Counted from the stretch's first letter, positions 35,344 through 45,304 are shown. The stretch: 64,000 nt of DNA from Butyrivibrio sp. (GCA_015056565.1 SVGB01000010.1:36105-100104); one strand, 5' to 3'. A program made the numbers and translations. Notes: generated by a model from the letters alone, not told the origin.

Positions 35344-36498
35344 ATGAAAATGCATAAAATAGATAGTAAAAGGGCAGTTTCACTTTTTCTTGCAACTGCC
35401 ATGCTTACTATGACTGTTACGGCTTGTGGCAAAAATACCGAAGAGCCTGCAGCAGAGGAAGCTGCTGAGAGCATATTTGAGGAAGCAACTCAGGAGGTTT
35501 CACAGGAGCCTGAACCAGAAGCCGAGGAATCTGACGAGCCATATGTACTTCCTGAGGGAATGTATTTTTCTGAGCTTACAGGCGAACCTATAAGTGAAGA
35601 GATCAAAGACCAGAGGCCTATCGCTGCAATGGTAGACAATGAGTCCATCGCTCTTCCACACTACGGAACATCAGAGGCTGACGTTGTTTACGAGCTCATG
35701 AACAGCACCAAGAACGACCGCATCACAAGACTTATGTGCGTCGTTAAGGACTGGGGCGCAATCGAGCAGCTTGGAAGCATCCGTAGTACAAGACCTACCA
35801 ACATCATGCTGGCTGCAGAGTGGAACGCAGTTCTGTGCCATGATGGCGGTCCTTACTACAATGACCAGTACTTCTCACAGCCATGGTCAGCACACTTCTC
35901 TGGTACTTTCTCACGTATCAACAACGGTAAGGCAAGTGAGTTCACAGAGTACATTGTAAATGGCGATCTTGATAACAACTTTGACAGTTATGCAGGAAGA
36001 GCCGGTTACGAGACAACATACAACGAGCATGCCAACGAGGGAAGCCACTTTAACTTCGTTCCTTACGGTGAAGAGATCAAACTGGATGAGAAGTATTCAA
36101 GATCTTATCAGGCCCTCAAGGTTTCACTTCCATTTACTCACAACGGATCACAGCTCATCTACAACTCTGATACCAATATGTACGAGTACTATGAGTATGG
36201 AGATATTCACGAGGATGCTGAGGACGGCGAGCCTCTTGCATTCAAGAACGTACTCCTTCAGGACTGCTCTTTCGCACAGCTCGATGAGAACGGATATCTC
36301 ATCTATAACTGCATCGGCTCCGGAAATGCATGGTACTTAACAAATGGTATTGCCAAGGATGTGACATGGTTCAAGGCAAGCGAAACAGATGTGACAAGAT
36401 TCTATGACGAGACTGGAGAAGAGCTTCAGATCAACACAGGTAAAACTTATATCGGACTTATTCCTGATGATACATGGGACAAGGTTATTTTTGAGTAA
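35344..36498 (+). CDS. DUF3048 lipoprotein (YerB-like)
   Basis: 384 residues. Signal peptide with lipobox TVTAC (Cys ~28), an acidic linker rich in Glu/Ala (to ~75), then the DUF3048 blocks QRPIAAMVDNESIALPHYGTS, ADVVYELMN, and SIRSTRPTNIMLAAEW, and a second half with ...GNAWYLTNGIAKDVTW. It is predicted to be anchored on the outer face of the membrane. Function of the family is not known. GGGAGATT precedes the ATG. Stop is 3 bases from the start of the TraX-like gene. Confidence 0.9.
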   Translation: MKMHKIDSKRAVSLFLATAMLTMTVTACGKNTEEPAAEEAAESIFEEATQEVSQEPEPEAEESDEPYVLPEGMYFSELTGEPISEEIKDQRPIAAMVDNESIALPHYGTSEADVVYELMNSTKNDRITRLMCVVKDWGAIEQLGSIRSTRPTNIMLAAEWNAVLCHDGGPYYNDQYFSQPWSAHFSGTFSRINNGKASEFTEYIVNGDLDNNFDSYAGRAGYETTYNEHANEGSHFNFVPYGEEIKLDEKYSRSYQALKVSLPFTHNGSQLIYNSDTNMYEYYEYGDIHEDAEDGEPLAFKNVLLQDCSFAQLDENGYLIYNCIGSGNAWYLTNGIAKDVTWFKASETDVTRFYDETGEELQINTGKTYIGLIPDDTWDKVIFE

Positions 36499-36501
36499 CT
36501 T

Positions 36502-37293
36502 ATGAAAAAGATAAATGGAAACACACTTAAGCTAATTGCATGCATCACAATGCTGATCGACCACGCTACAGCAGGCATTATGCTTCCAGGTGTAAGAGCC
36601 GGTTTTTATCCGGATTCCATTTCTTTTGATACACTCAATATCATATACAAGATCCTCAGAGGAATTGGCAGAAATTCATTTCCTATCTTCTGCTTCCTTC
36701 TGGTTGAGGGATTCATTCATACAAAAAGCAGGCTAAGGTACGCTCTTAGCCTGTTATTTTTTGGCTTTATTTCAGAGCCCTTCTTCGACGTATGTTTCTA
36801 CGCCAAGGAGGACGTATTCAACATCAATATCTTTTCCGTGATAGAACAGAACATGGATCTTTTGACAAATAAGTGTAATGTGTACTTCACTCTCCTGATT
36901 GGCCTTTTAGTTATCTGGGGTGTTGAGTTTGTCTTTGATCTTGTAAAAAGATATAACGGAAACATTTTGATCTCCTATGGCCTCGGGGCTCTTGTTGCAG
37001 GAGCAGGCATCTATGTGGCTGAGCTTCTTAACACCGACTACCACGGATACGGAGTTTTCCTTATCTTTGTATTCTATATCCTTAGAAACTACAGCCCTGT
37101 CAATTTAATTGGCGCATATCTTTCTATAATTTCTCTTGGCACTGAATATCTTGCCCTTCCATCCTTTGGGCTTTTATATTTCTACAATCAAAAACGAGGC
37201 AGAAGACTTGGCAGGCTTAAATACCTGTTCTATGCCTTCTACCCCGTACATATCGCGGTAATCATATTCATAAGGTGCATGATCTACGGCTGA
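36502..37293 (+). CDS. TraX-like membrane acetyltransferase family protein
   Basis: 263 residues with about eight membrane segments; start GNTLKLIACITMLIDHATAG matches the TraX family, in which the Asp-His pair (IDH) is conserved. F-plasmid TraX acetylates pilin; chromosomal homologues in Firmicutes have no proven substrate and probably modify an exported or surface component. Translation is likely coupled to the DUF3048 gene 3 bases upstream. No conjugation genes are near, so a transfer role is unlikely. Confidence 0.85.
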   Translation: MKKINGNTLKLIACITMLIDHATAGIMLPGVRAGFYPDSISFDTLNIIYKILRGIGRNSFPIFCFLLVEGFIHTKSRLRYALSLLFFGFISEPFFDVCFYAKEDVFNINIFSVIEQNMDLLTNKCNVYFTLLIGLLVIWGVEFVFDLVKRYNGNILISYGLGALVAGAGIYVAELLNTDYHGYGVFLIFVFYILRNYSPVNLIGAYLSIISLGTEYLALPSFGLLYFYNQKRGRRLGRLKYLFYAFYPVHIAVIIFIRCMIYG

Positions 37294-37318
37294 TGCCATC
37301 ATTCATGCATTCCATCTA

Positions 37319-37888
37319 TCAATCTCCCATAAGCTCATATTCTGAAGATAATACGCAGGCCATAGCCTCCTGAGCTCTCATAATATCTGTTGTGGACAAG
37401 GTGTAATCCTGAAGGATATTGGTCTCAAATTCGATCTCATTGTCTCTGTCTGCTACCACAGTGGTAAATTCACTGTATCCCTTTTCCTTGTCTCCAACCA
37501 GAACGTAAACTGTATCTCCCTTGGATACCTTCATTCTGACCTCAACAACAGCCTTTGAAGATAAAATAGAATTCTTGGAAAAACTAACTATATATGTTCC
37601 AGGATAAAAAGAATCCTGGTTCTTGGTAACTGTTCCGCCAACTGATAATGTCCCGTCCTGAGTGGTAACTGTGATATTCTGAGACAGACGCTTGGATCCC
37701 ATCACGCCGGCTCCGGGGATATCATCCCCGCCTCGGATCATTCCGTCAAACTCATCTGTCGTAGCAATGTACAGTTTACCATCGGCATTTATGTCCCCTG
37801 AGCCGCCAAAAGCAGCTACAGCAATTATCGAGCATACAGTCACGAAAACAGTAAGGAAAGCAAGAACCTTCATCCTTACAGTAGTCAT
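37319..37888 (-). CDS. Secreted protein of unknown function
   Basis: 189 residues with an N-terminal signal (VLAFLTVFVTVCSIIAVAAFG) but no lipobox. The segment GGSGDINADGKLYIATTDEF resembles a dockerin-like or calcium-binding loop (D-N-D-G), though only once. The rest is beta-rich (TVTTQDGTLSVGGTVTKNQD) and may form an Ig-like fold. I do not recognise a family. It stands alone on the minus strand between the TraX-like gene and trkH. Confidence 0.65.
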   Translation of the reverse strand: MTTVRMKVLAFLTVFVTVCSIIAVAAFGGSGDINADGKLYIATTDEFDGMIRGGDDIPGAGVMGSKRLSQNITVTTQDGTLSVGGTVTKNQDSFYPGTYIVSFSKNSILSSKAVVEVRMKVSKGDTVYVLVGDKEKGYSEFTTVVADRDNEIEFETNILQDYTLSTTDIMRAQEAMACVLSSEYELMGD

Positions 37889-38031
37889 GGTAATTATCCG
37901 CCTTAATAACTCTTTCTCTCTTAATATCGTTCACGAAATCGTTTTCGCTAAAACTGATTCTAATCTTATCACAATTTGGACACAAGTTTCAACTTATTTT
38001 TTATATTTAGTTTATAAAATTTTTATATTTA

Positions 38032-39477
38032 TTATCGTTTCCATGTTTTTGGTTTGATGACAATAAATATAGGCAGAAGTTCAAGCCTTCCAGCTAGCAT
38101 ATCAAACATCAGCACAATTTTGGACAGATAAGAAAATTCTGAGTAATTTCCCATTGGTCCTACCATGCCAAGTCCTGGTCCTATGTTGTTAAGTGTTGCT
38201 ATTACCGCTGTGATAGTGGTCTGGAAATCAAAATTATCAAGAGATACCAAAAGGAACGATGCCAGCATTGTCGCAACATAAAGGCACAGATAGGCAGATA
38301 CAGACTTAACTGTTGTTCCCTCTACCACATGTCCGTCCATATAAACCCTTTTTACAGCCTTTGAATGTACAAGGAAGTTCAGTTCGTTCCTGGCATTTCT
38401 GATGACGATAAGGGCCCTTGAAAACTTAAATCCGCCGCCTGTAGAACCAGCGCAGGCTCCAACCAGTGCAAGCCCCATAAGGAGCACTCTTGAAAACTCA
38501 GGCCATTTATCAAAGTCCAGAGTTCCAAAGCCAGTTGTGGTCATGATGGATGTAACAGCAAACAGTGAATGGTGGAAAGACTGTCCATAGCCCTCTACTG
38601 CGCCTGCTCTGTAGACATTGATGCTGATAAGTATTGAAGAAATCAGAAGTGTTCCAAAATAAAACTTAACCTCATCGATGGCAAAAGCCTCTTTAGGCTT
38701 TCTCTGAATGAGGAAATAATACACGGTAAAGTTTACGCCACAAAGTGCCATAAACAGGATGATCACAGCCTGGGTAAGGGTTGAATAACCGCCAATACCA
38801 CTGTTTGTTACAGCAAATCCACCGGTACCAACTGTTGAGAAGGTAAGGGTTACAGCCTCGTATAGTGAGATACCTGTAAGTTTAAGGCAGATGATCTCAA
38901 CAACTGTTATTGCCAGGTAGATCATGTAGAGGATCTTGGCAGTGTCTTTCACCTTGGGAACAATCTTACCAACAACAGGCCCCGGAGACTCAGCTCTCAT
39001 AAGGTGCATGCTGTAGCCATCAGCCATGGGAACAACTGCGATAAGGAATACTAAAACTCCCATACCCCCGATCCAGTGGGTAAATGTGCGCCAGAACTGC
39101 ACACTCTTTTCCATTCCATCTACTGCAGTCAGGATACTGCCTCCTGTAGTAGTAAAGCCTGATACAGTCTCAAAGCAGGCATCGATATAGTTAGGTATGG
39201 TACCTGTAACAACAAAGGGAATAGCGCCAACAAGACTCATAAAGATCCAGGCAACTGCTGTTATCGCAAAGCCTTCCTTTGCGAACATGACTGTGTTGGA
39301 TGGCTTTTTCAAAGTTCCAAGATATCCTGTAAGTGCAAAAACAGCCGCCAGGATAAAAAAGCACACGGCGCTGTCGTACTCGCTATATATAAGTGCCACA
39401 ACAAGAGGCAGCACCATAAGTGCACCCATGACTCCAAGGAGTCTAAGCAGCACGTATCTTACCATTGAATAGTTCAT
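38032..39477 (-). CDS. trkH: Potassium uptake protein TrkH/KtrB, channel subunit
   Basis: 481 residues, four repeats of membrane-pore-membrane type. The four selectivity-filter regions are visible: SGFTTTGGS, FSTVGTGGF, MTTTGFGT and the last in LNNIGPGLG. The segment GACAGSTGGGFKF is the conserved intramembrane block between repeats. Takes up K+ coupled to Na+ or H+, gated by the TrkA/KtrA ring. The gene follows trkA after one base, so they are cotranscribed. Confidence 0.96.
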   Translation of the reverse strand: MNYSMVRYVLLRLLGVMGALMVLPLVVALIYSEYDSAVCFFILAAVFALTGYLGTLKKPSNTVMFAKEGFAITAVAWIFMSLVGAIPFVVTGTIPNYIDACFETVSGFTTTGGSILTAVDGMEKSVQFWRTFTHWIGGMGVLVFLIAVVPMADGYSMHLMRAESPGPVVGKIVPKVKDTAKILYMIYLAITVVEIICLKLTGISLYEAVTLTFSTVGTGGFAVTNSGIGGYSTLTQAVIILFMALCGVNFTVYYFLIQRKPKEAFAIDEVKFYFGTLLISSILISINVYRAGAVEGYGQSFHHSLFAVTSIMTTTGFGTLDFDKWPEFSRVLLMGLALVGACAGSTGGGFKFSRALIVIRNARNELNFLVHSKAVKRVYMDGHVVEGTTVKSVSAYLCLYVATMLASFLLVSLDNFDFQTTITAVIATLNNIGPGLGMVGPMGNYSEFSYLSKIVLMFDMLAGRLELLPIFIVIKPKTWKR

Positions 39478-39478
39478 T

Positions 39479-40840
39479 TTAACCCTCCAAAACGTCGTTT
39501 ATATCATTTAGTCCTGTCCGGGTTGTAACAACAATGACAGAATCCCTGTCTCTTATAACGCTGTCACCAGTTGGGGAAATGATCTCACCATAGTGATTGA
39601 TGCAGGCAATAAGGATACCCTTTTTGAGCTTTAGCTTGGCAAGAGGAACTCCAATAATAGGGCTTCCGTACTTAACAATAAACTCAAGTGCCTCAACTCT
39701 GTCATCATTGAGCTTGTAGAGAGTTTCAATATTGTTCTCCTTGGATACGGACATTCCGCGGACGAACTGAACAATCCTGTCTGCGGTGATGTTCTTGGGA
39801 TAGATGATACTGCCTATTCCAAGAGATCCAATGATCTCGCCGTAGTTAACTCTGTGAACCTTGGTGATGAGCTTGGCCTTGGGGTTAATGCTCTTTACAT
39901 ACATTGAGAGCATGATGTTCTCTTCATCGAGGTTTGTAAGAGACACGAAGGACTCAGTGCTCATGACGCCTTCCTCAAGGAGCATGTCCTTGTCAGTTCC
40001 ATCTCCGTTGATGACAAGCGCCTGTGGAAGAAGCTCAGTAAGCTCTTTGCACCTTACAGAATCCTTATCGAAGATCGTGACTTTTATACCAAGGGCTATG
40101 AGCTGCATTGCGAGGTAGTAGCCTGTCTCGCCTCCACCGATGATGATGGTGGAGTGAACCTTGGCTGATGGAAGTCCAAGCTTTTTAAAGAAGTTTACAG
40201 TATTCTTACTTGAACCGATGATGGTTATCTCATCTCCGGCCCTTAAGATAAAGCTTCCGTCTGGGATAAATACATCGTTGCCCCTTGTTACTACTGCGAT
40301 GACAACGTGCTTTTTAAGATCTGATGGAATGTCCTTAAGAGCAAGGTCCTTGAGCCTTGAGTTCTCGTCGATCACAAGTCTTACAAGCTCTGCTCTTCCT
40401 CTTGCAAAAGTCTCGATCTTGGTTGCTGAAGGAAGCTTTAAGAGTCTGCCAGCCTCGGTGGCTGCTGCCTCTTCAGGATTTATTACCATTGAAAGACCAA
40501 GCTCTTCCTTGATGAAGTTGATCTCTTTTTTATAAATAGGATTACGAACTCTGGCGATAGTGTGGCAGTTACCAGCCTTCTTCGCAATAAGGCAGCAAAG
40601 AAGGTTAAGCTCGTCAGAATCTGTCACCGCGATCATGAGATCCGCCTTGTCGATACCTGCATCCTTCATGATCGAATAACTGGCGCCGTTTCCCACGATC
40701 CCCAGTACATCCAGATTATTGACTGCTGTCTGGACAACACTACTCTTTTCCTCAATAACAGTAATGTTATGTCCCTCTTTGCTAAGCTGCTCTGTAAGAG
40801 TAAGTCCTACATTGCCGCAGCCTACAACTATGATACGCAT
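39479..40840 (-). CDS. trkA: Trk potassium system regulatory protein TrkA
   Basis: 453 residues: two tandem RCK units, each with an N-terminal NAD-binding Rossmann domain (first VVGCGNVGLTLTEQL, second IIIGGGETGYYLAMQL) and a C-terminal RCK_C domain (~140-215 and ~370-450). Binds nucleotide (NAD(H)/ATP/ADP, and c-di-AMP in many Firmicutes) and gates TrkH, encoded next. Start ATG 40840. Confidence 0.96.
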   Translation of the reverse strand: MRIIVVGCGNVGLTLTEQLSKEGHNITVIEEKSSVVQTAVNNLDVLGIVGNGASYSIMKDAGIDKADLMIAVTDSDELNLLCCLIAKKAGNCHTIARVRNPIYKKEINFIKEELGLSMVINPEEAAATEAGRLLKLPSATKIETFARGRAELVRLVIDENSRLKDLALKDIPSDLKKHVVIAVVTRGNDVFIPDGSFILRAGDEITIIGSSKNTVNFFKKLGLPSAKVHSTIIIGGGETGYYLAMQLIALGIKVTIFDKDSVRCKELTELLPQALVINGDGTDKDMLLEEGVMSTESFVSLTNLDEENIMLSMYVKSINPKAKLITKVHRVNYGEIIGSLGIGSIIYPKNITADRIVQFVRGMSVSKENNIETLYKLNDDRVEALEFIVKYGSPIIGVPLAKLKLKKGILIACINHYGEIISPTGDSVIRDRDSVIVVTTRTGLNDINDVLEG

Positions 40841-40859
40841 ATATTTCCTCCAAAAATGG

Positions 40860-41879
40860 TTATTCTTCTAATTCTGAGGCTTCTCTCTCGTAGTCAAGAG
40901 CCTGTTCCTCGTTGCCAAGCTTCCTGTAGCACTTAGCCAGAGCCAGCCTTGGGAAGGATCCGCTCTTTTTGGCATCGATGATGCTGCTGCACTCATAAGC
41001 AGCATTATAGTACCAAACAATAGCCTCGTCTATGTCATCCCTGCCAAAGTAGTAGTCGCCCAGTTCAAAGCACATTTCACTGCTCATCTCTGAGATTGCA
41101 TCCTTTAAAGCGTACTTCAAAAGACTGTGAGGGTCATTTTCCAAAACGGCTATATGAGCCAGAACGCAGGATGCCTCCTTGATCTCATCAAGGTCCCTTA
41201 AGGTATCAATGGTTGATCCTACAAAAAACTCTTTTGCCAAACGAAAATCCTCATCGGTGCCAGCCATGAACAGCTCCCTTGCATACATGCTGTGGAGCCT
41301 CTTTGAAAGCCTCCTTCCACCTTTTATCGCTGTTCTGAAGGACTCAAGATCGCGGCCGGCGTGGCTTTCCTTTGGCCTGTGGATTATCTCTATGTCGCTG
41401 TTTACAACAACAGGCTCAAGCACCACCTGCTCGTGGATCGGATCCTCCCAGGTGAATGGGCGGACTCTCCTAAACAGCTTTGGGCGAAGCTCCCTGTCAA
41501 AGTTGTAGACAGTTCTGTAGCTTAGCTGATTGCAGTAATACATCTGGACGATATCGATCCCAAGCTCTTCTAAATCTTTTTTCTTAAGGTCAAGGAATCT
41601 TCTCCTGTTGTCTTCATCCAGCTCCTCGTCTGCATCGGCAGAATATATGTAGTCGCATCCAGCCTTGGAAAAAGAAAAGTTCCTTGCCTCAGAAAAATCC
41701 CCTGTCCAGGCAAAATCAAAGACCTTGGCCCCATAGGATGCTGCGATCTCCCTGGTCTTGTCAGTAGAGCCTGTGTCCACAATGATCATCTCATCAACTA
41801 TGTCCTTAAGACTGTCAAGGCACTTGGGGAGATTCTCCTGTTCATTTTTAACGATCATGCAAAGACTGATGGTAACCAT
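40860..41879 (-). CDS. Glycosyltransferase family 2 protein with C-terminal TPR-like helices
   Basis: 339 residues. GT-A fold start SLCMIVKNEQENLPKCLDSL, IIVDTGSTDKTREIA and DADEELD (DxD-type metal site). This is the SunS-like group of GT2. After ~230, repeats of helical pairs (CFELGDYYFGRDDIDEAIVWYYNA, LALAKCYRKLGNEEQALDY) have TPR character. It may act on a surface polymer or a protein; target unknown. RBS AGGAGGTAAAT. Lies 19 bp before trkA in the same direction. Confidence 0.85.
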   Translation of the reverse strand: MVTISLCMIVKNEQENLPKCLDSLKDIVDEMIIVDTGSTDKTREIAASYGAKVFDFAWTGDFSEARNFSFSKAGCDYIYSADADEELDEDNRRRFLDLKKKDLEELGIDIVQMYYCNQLSYRTVYNFDRELRPKLFRRVRPFTWEDPIHEQVVLEPVVVNSDIEIIHRPKESHAGRDLESFRTAIKGGRRLSKRLHSMYARELFMAGTDEDFRLAKEFFVGSTIDTLRDLDEIKEASCVLAHIAVLENDPHSLLKYALKDAISEMSSEMCFELGDYYFGRDDIDEAIVWYYNAAYECSSIIDAKKSGSFPRLALAKCYRKLGNEEQALDYEREASELEE

Positions 41880-41906
41880 ATTTACCTCCTGCTAGTCAGA
41901 TAGATC

Positions 41907-42956
41907 TTAAAACACTGTCTGTACATTTACTATTTGGCCGTCTTCAACGTTAAAGCTCCATATCTGATGATCAATAAGGCGGTGCTCCGTCAGGAAGTAT
42001 GTATCCTCAACCTGGGAGATGTTATAGGGTGTTCCACCACCAATAAAATATTCTGAATAAATGTCCTCGTACCGGCCTTCTGAAAGGTCCTCAAGACTCT
42101 TTGCCCTGATCATGGTTGCAAAGTCCTGATTGCCTGTTATATCCGTTGAAATGGTCAGGTAAAACATGTCCTCGATCTTTAACATCTGAACCATTCCTGC
42201 AATCTCATCCGGCACCGGATAGCTCTTTTTAACCTTAAAATCATCAAGATTGCACACAAGTATCCTTGGCGCAGAACCATCAGAAGAAAGCCCCGAAACA
42301 AAATAGATATCCCCGTCAATTATAGTAAAGGACCTGACGTAGGTGCTTGATAGCTCGTCAACCCTTTTAACATCTGTAAGATAAAGGCGCGTTGAGTCCT
42401 CAGGACGCCTGAAAAGATACATTTCTCCCGACTCAGAGCTCCACACATAAAAGGTTTTGGTGCCTTCATCATAAACAGAATAATGAGGACGATTTCCGAT
42501 ATCGCTAAACACCTGGGTGTTCAGGAATTTCTCATTCCATCTCTCGTAGATCAGCACCCTGTTGTTTTCCGTATCATCAATAAGGAACACTGTTCCGTCG
42601 CTGGCAAGAGTGTGGGGCTGTATAACCTCGTCACACATGATGTTCCAGGCCTGGATCGGAGTATCAAGGCTGTCTGAATAGATGACCTTGTTGTGATAAC
42701 AGTCCACGATAAACCAGGTGTCATCTACCTTCGTTATGTAGGTCGGAACGCTCAGGGACAGGTCAAGGCTCATCAGCAGCTCTTTTTCCTCGCCAGCCTT
42801 ATCCATGTCAAGCCCGGCTTCTGTCAGCTCCGACATCTTTATATATTCTTTTCCGTCAAAGGACGCTGTACCTTTGTCCTCTTTCCTGCCACATCCTATG
42901 ACGGTAAGGGCAAGGAGCACGCAAAAGGCTCCTGCAATTATTCTTTTCCCAAACAT
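41907..42956 (-). CDS. Lipoprotein, beta-propeller-like
   Basis: 349 residues. Signal with lipobox VIGC (Cys22). The mature part has repeats of short beta-blades (YITKVDDTWFIVDCYHNKVIY, TLASDGTVFLIDDTENNRVLIYE, FTIIDGDIYFVSG) that suggest an NHL/YVTN-type propeller. I know of no assigned function. Neighbours are a glycosyltransferase (28 bp downstream) and a membrane diguanylate cyclase (36 bp upstream), so a surface role linked to signalling is possible but not shown. Confidence 0.75.
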   Translation of the reverse strand: MFGKRIIAGAFCVLLALTVIGCGRKEDKGTASFDGKEYIKMSELTEAGLDMDKAGEEKELLMSLDLSLSVPTYITKVDDTWFIVDCYHNKVIYSDSLDTPIQAWNIMCDEVIQPHTLASDGTVFLIDDTENNRVLIYERWNEKFLNTQVFSDIGNRPHYSVYDEGTKTFYVWSSESGEMYLFRRPEDSTRLYLTDVKRVDELSSTYVRSFTIIDGDIYFVSGLSSDGSAPRILVCNLDDFKVKKSYPVPDEIAGMVQMLKIEDMFYLTISTDITGNQDFATMIRAKSLEDLSEGRYEDIYSEYFIGGGTPYNISQVEDTYFLTEHRLIDHQIWSFNVEDGQIVNVQTVF

Positions 42957-42991
42957 CTAAAACCTCAAATATTACCGATAAAAGACCCTTA

Positions 42992-44080
42992 TCAGACCAC
43001 AACAACCTTGTTGCGCCCAGTGTTCTTGGCCTTGTAAAGTGCTGTATCCACGTTTCGGATAGTCTCGGAGTAATCCCCATTGTAGTTGGATACGCCAACT
43101 GAAATGGTAAACGGAACAGGCATATCATGGGAATTCTCAATATACTTCCTGAACTGTTCCATTCTCTGGTATGCTTCATCTGCATTACAGTTCTTGAAGA
43201 TTATTTCAAATTCCTCGCCGCCGTAGCGGATCACATAGTCTCCTTCTCTGCATTCTTCTGTCAGTTTCTGTCCAATGTACAAAAGAGTCAGATCTCCAGT
43301 GTAGTGTCCGTGCTCGTCGTTGATCCTTTTAAAGTAGTCAATATCAAGCATTGCCATGGCAACCTGCTGCCCATCCTCTATATCCTTGAGGGTATTCTTG
43401 TAAACAATGCTCTCAAGCAGATGCCTGTTGTAGACCTGCGTCAGAGGATCTGTCACCATAGCCCGTTCAAGTTTTTGCTCAACTCTGTAGTGATCCAGGA
43501 AGAACAGCATAAGAAGGCAGTGGGACATGATTACTGCAAGGCCACAGGGAATCTCCAGGGCAAATATTATGTCCAGATTCGGATAATGATTAAAGGAATT
43601 GGTAACAAGTATTTCCAGCAGGAAGAACAGAGTAGAAAACATTGTCTCTTTTGGCATGGCAACGAATCCTACCGTGATCCAGATAAGGTTCATGATGATG
43701 AAACCTTCACTGGCATGTACCTTGATCTCCAGATGATAGATGGCCCAGATGGTGGCGATCACCATGGCGTGACCAAGAAAGAAATCCATCCACACAGTCA
43801 CTGTGCGGCTTCTGAAGAAATGTGTGATGATAAAAAAGATAGCCATGAATCCCAGGATTGAAAATCTTGGGATCAATGTTGGTATGTATGAACCATTTAA
43901 AAGATAATCAGAAATAATATAAGTAATGGACGAAAAGCATCCAACTATCAGGCTCAGTTCTACATACTTCTGGTAATAGTCACACTTAGCCTGATAGAAG
44001 TCAGCCTTCTCATCCTTATTCATTGTCATATAGTCGTGGTATAACGCCACTAAGTCTTTAACACCCTCAAAAAGTCTCAT
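42992..44080 (-). CDS. Membrane-bound diguanylate cyclase (GGDEF)
   Basis: 362 residues. About six membrane segments between residues 35 and 195, with short loops and no recognisable sensory domain (a 6TM-type input). GGDEF domain from ~205: DPLTQVYNRHLLESIV, MLDIDYFKRINDEHG and RYGGEEFEIIF (GGEEF, active form) near 285. An RxxD inhibitory site is not evident before it. Makes c-di-GMP at the membrane. RBS GGGGGAC. It is 21 bp after prfB. Confidence 0.92.
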   Translation of the reverse strand: MRLFEGVKDLVALYHDYMTMNKDEKADFYQAKCDYYQKYVELSLIVGCFSSITYIISDYLLNGSYIPTLIPRFSILGFMAIFFIITHFFRSRTVTVWMDFFLGHAMVIATIWAIYHLEIKVHASEGFIIMNLIWITVGFVAMPKETMFSTLFFLLEILVTNSFNHYPNLDIIFALEIPCGLAVIMSHCLLMLFFLDHYRVEQKLERAMVTDPLTQVYNRHLLESIVYKNTLKDIEDGQQVAMAMLDIDYFKRINDEHGHYTGDLTLLYIGQKLTEECREGDYVIRYGGEEFEIIFKNCNADEAYQRMEQFRKYIENSHDMPVPFTISVGVSNYNGDYSETIRNVDTALYKAKNTGRNKVVVV

Positions 44081-44101
44081 AGCAGTCCCCCAAGACTGTG
44101 C

Positions 44102-45244
44102 TTACTCCTCAGATGTGTCTCCAACCGGCTTACCGCCTGTTGCCAGCCACTTAAGATATGCATTGATAAATGGATCAAGGTCACCATCAAGTACGCCGTC
44201 AGCGTTAGATGACTTAAATCCTGTTCTTGTGTCATTGACCATGGTGTAAGGCTGAAGGACATAAGAACGGATCTGGCTTCCCCAGGCGTTATCCTTAACC
44301 TCGCCTCTGATACCTGAAAGCATCGCAGCCTGCTCTTCCTGCTTCATGATAAAGAGCTTGGCCTTGAGCATCTGCATAGCCTTGTCCTTGTTCTGGAACT
44401 GTGAACGTTCATTCTGGCAGGCAACTACAACACCTGTAGGTATATGTGTGATCCTGACAGCAGATGAAGTCTTGTTGATGTGCTGTCCACCAGCACCACT
44501 GGATCTGTATGTGTCTACCCTGAGGTCATCAGGATTGATCTCGATGTCAATGTCCTCTTCGATATCCGGCATTACGTCGCAGGATACGAAGGAAGTCTGT
44601 CTCTTAGCCTGAGCGTTGAATGGGCTGATACGGACAAGTCTGTGAACACCGTGCTCTGACTTCAGAAGGCCATAAGCGTTGGTTCCTGAAATCTGGAAAG
44701 CAACTGACTTGATACCGGCTTCGTCGCCGTCAAGAAGATCAAGGGTCTCAATTGAAAAGCCCTTTCTCTCTGCCCATCTTGTGTACATACGATAGAGCAT
44801 GCTTGCCCAGTCGCAGGCCTCTGTTCCGCCTGCGCCTGCGTTGAGACGAAGGATAACGTCGTTCTTGTCATATGGTCCGTTAAGGAGATTGCTTATACGG
44901 ATATTCTCAAGCTTATTCTCAAACTCATCAAGCTCTGATCTGATCTCAGCAGCCATGTCCTCATCGTCTACGCCTTCTGCATTCTGCATATCGATAAGAT
45001 CGATGATGTCGTTGTACTGGTTGTTGAGACTTTCAATGTCTGCAACAAGGTCCTGCATGTTCTTAAGGTCCTTGGTCTTTTTATTGGCCTTCTCTGCGTT
45101 GTCCCAAAAACCCGGCTCCTCCATTTCACGGGAGAGCTCTTCAATTATCTTTTTCTTAGAATCAAGGTCAAGAGATGCTGTAACCTCCTCAAGGGTTCCC
45201 TTAAGGCCCTGGATCTCAACCTTCATCTGATCTAAAACTACCAT
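44102..45244 (-). CDS. prfB: Peptide chain release factor 2, no programmed frameshift
   Basis: 380 residues in one continuous frame. The GGQ motif lies in SGAGGQHINKTSSAVRI (~252-254) and a SPF-type UGA/UAA recognition segment in VRISPFNAQ. In most bacteria a CTT TGA C frameshift follows codon ~24; here the equivalent place (45167-45172) reads CTT GAC in frame, while an AGGAGG-like stretch remains upstream within codons for Glu-Glu-Val. So the UGA autoregulation appears to be lost. RBS AGGAG before ATG 45244. It follows secA by 60 bp, the usual Firmicute order. Confidence 0.95.
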   Translation of the reverse strand: MVVLDQMKVEIQGLKGTLEEVTASLDLDSKKKIIEELSREMEEPGFWDNAEKANKKTKDLKNMQDLVADIESLNNQYNDIIDLIDMQNAEGVDDEDMAAEIRSELDEFENKLENIRISNLLNGPYDKNDVILRLNAGAGGTEACDWASMLYRMYTRWAERKGFSIETLDLLDGDEAGIKSVAFQISGTNAYGLLKSEHGVHRLVRISPFNAQAKRQTSFVSCDVMPDIEEDIDIEINPDDLRVDTYRSSGAGGQHINKTSSAVRITHIPTGVVVACQNERSQFQNKDKAMQMLKAKLFIMKQEEQAAMLSGIRGEVKDNAWGSQIRSYVLQPYTMVNDTRTGFKSSNADGVLDGDLDPFINAYLKWLATGGKPVGDTSEE

Positions 45245-45304
45245 CTAAAACTCCTATCTAATACTTCCTAAATTACTGTCTATATATTTAACTACCAGGC
45301 TGTA

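Noticed and set aside
36502..37293. TraX-like gene as sign of a conjugative element
   Set aside because: No other transfer, relaxase or integrase genes nearby; chromosomal TraX homologues are common in this family.
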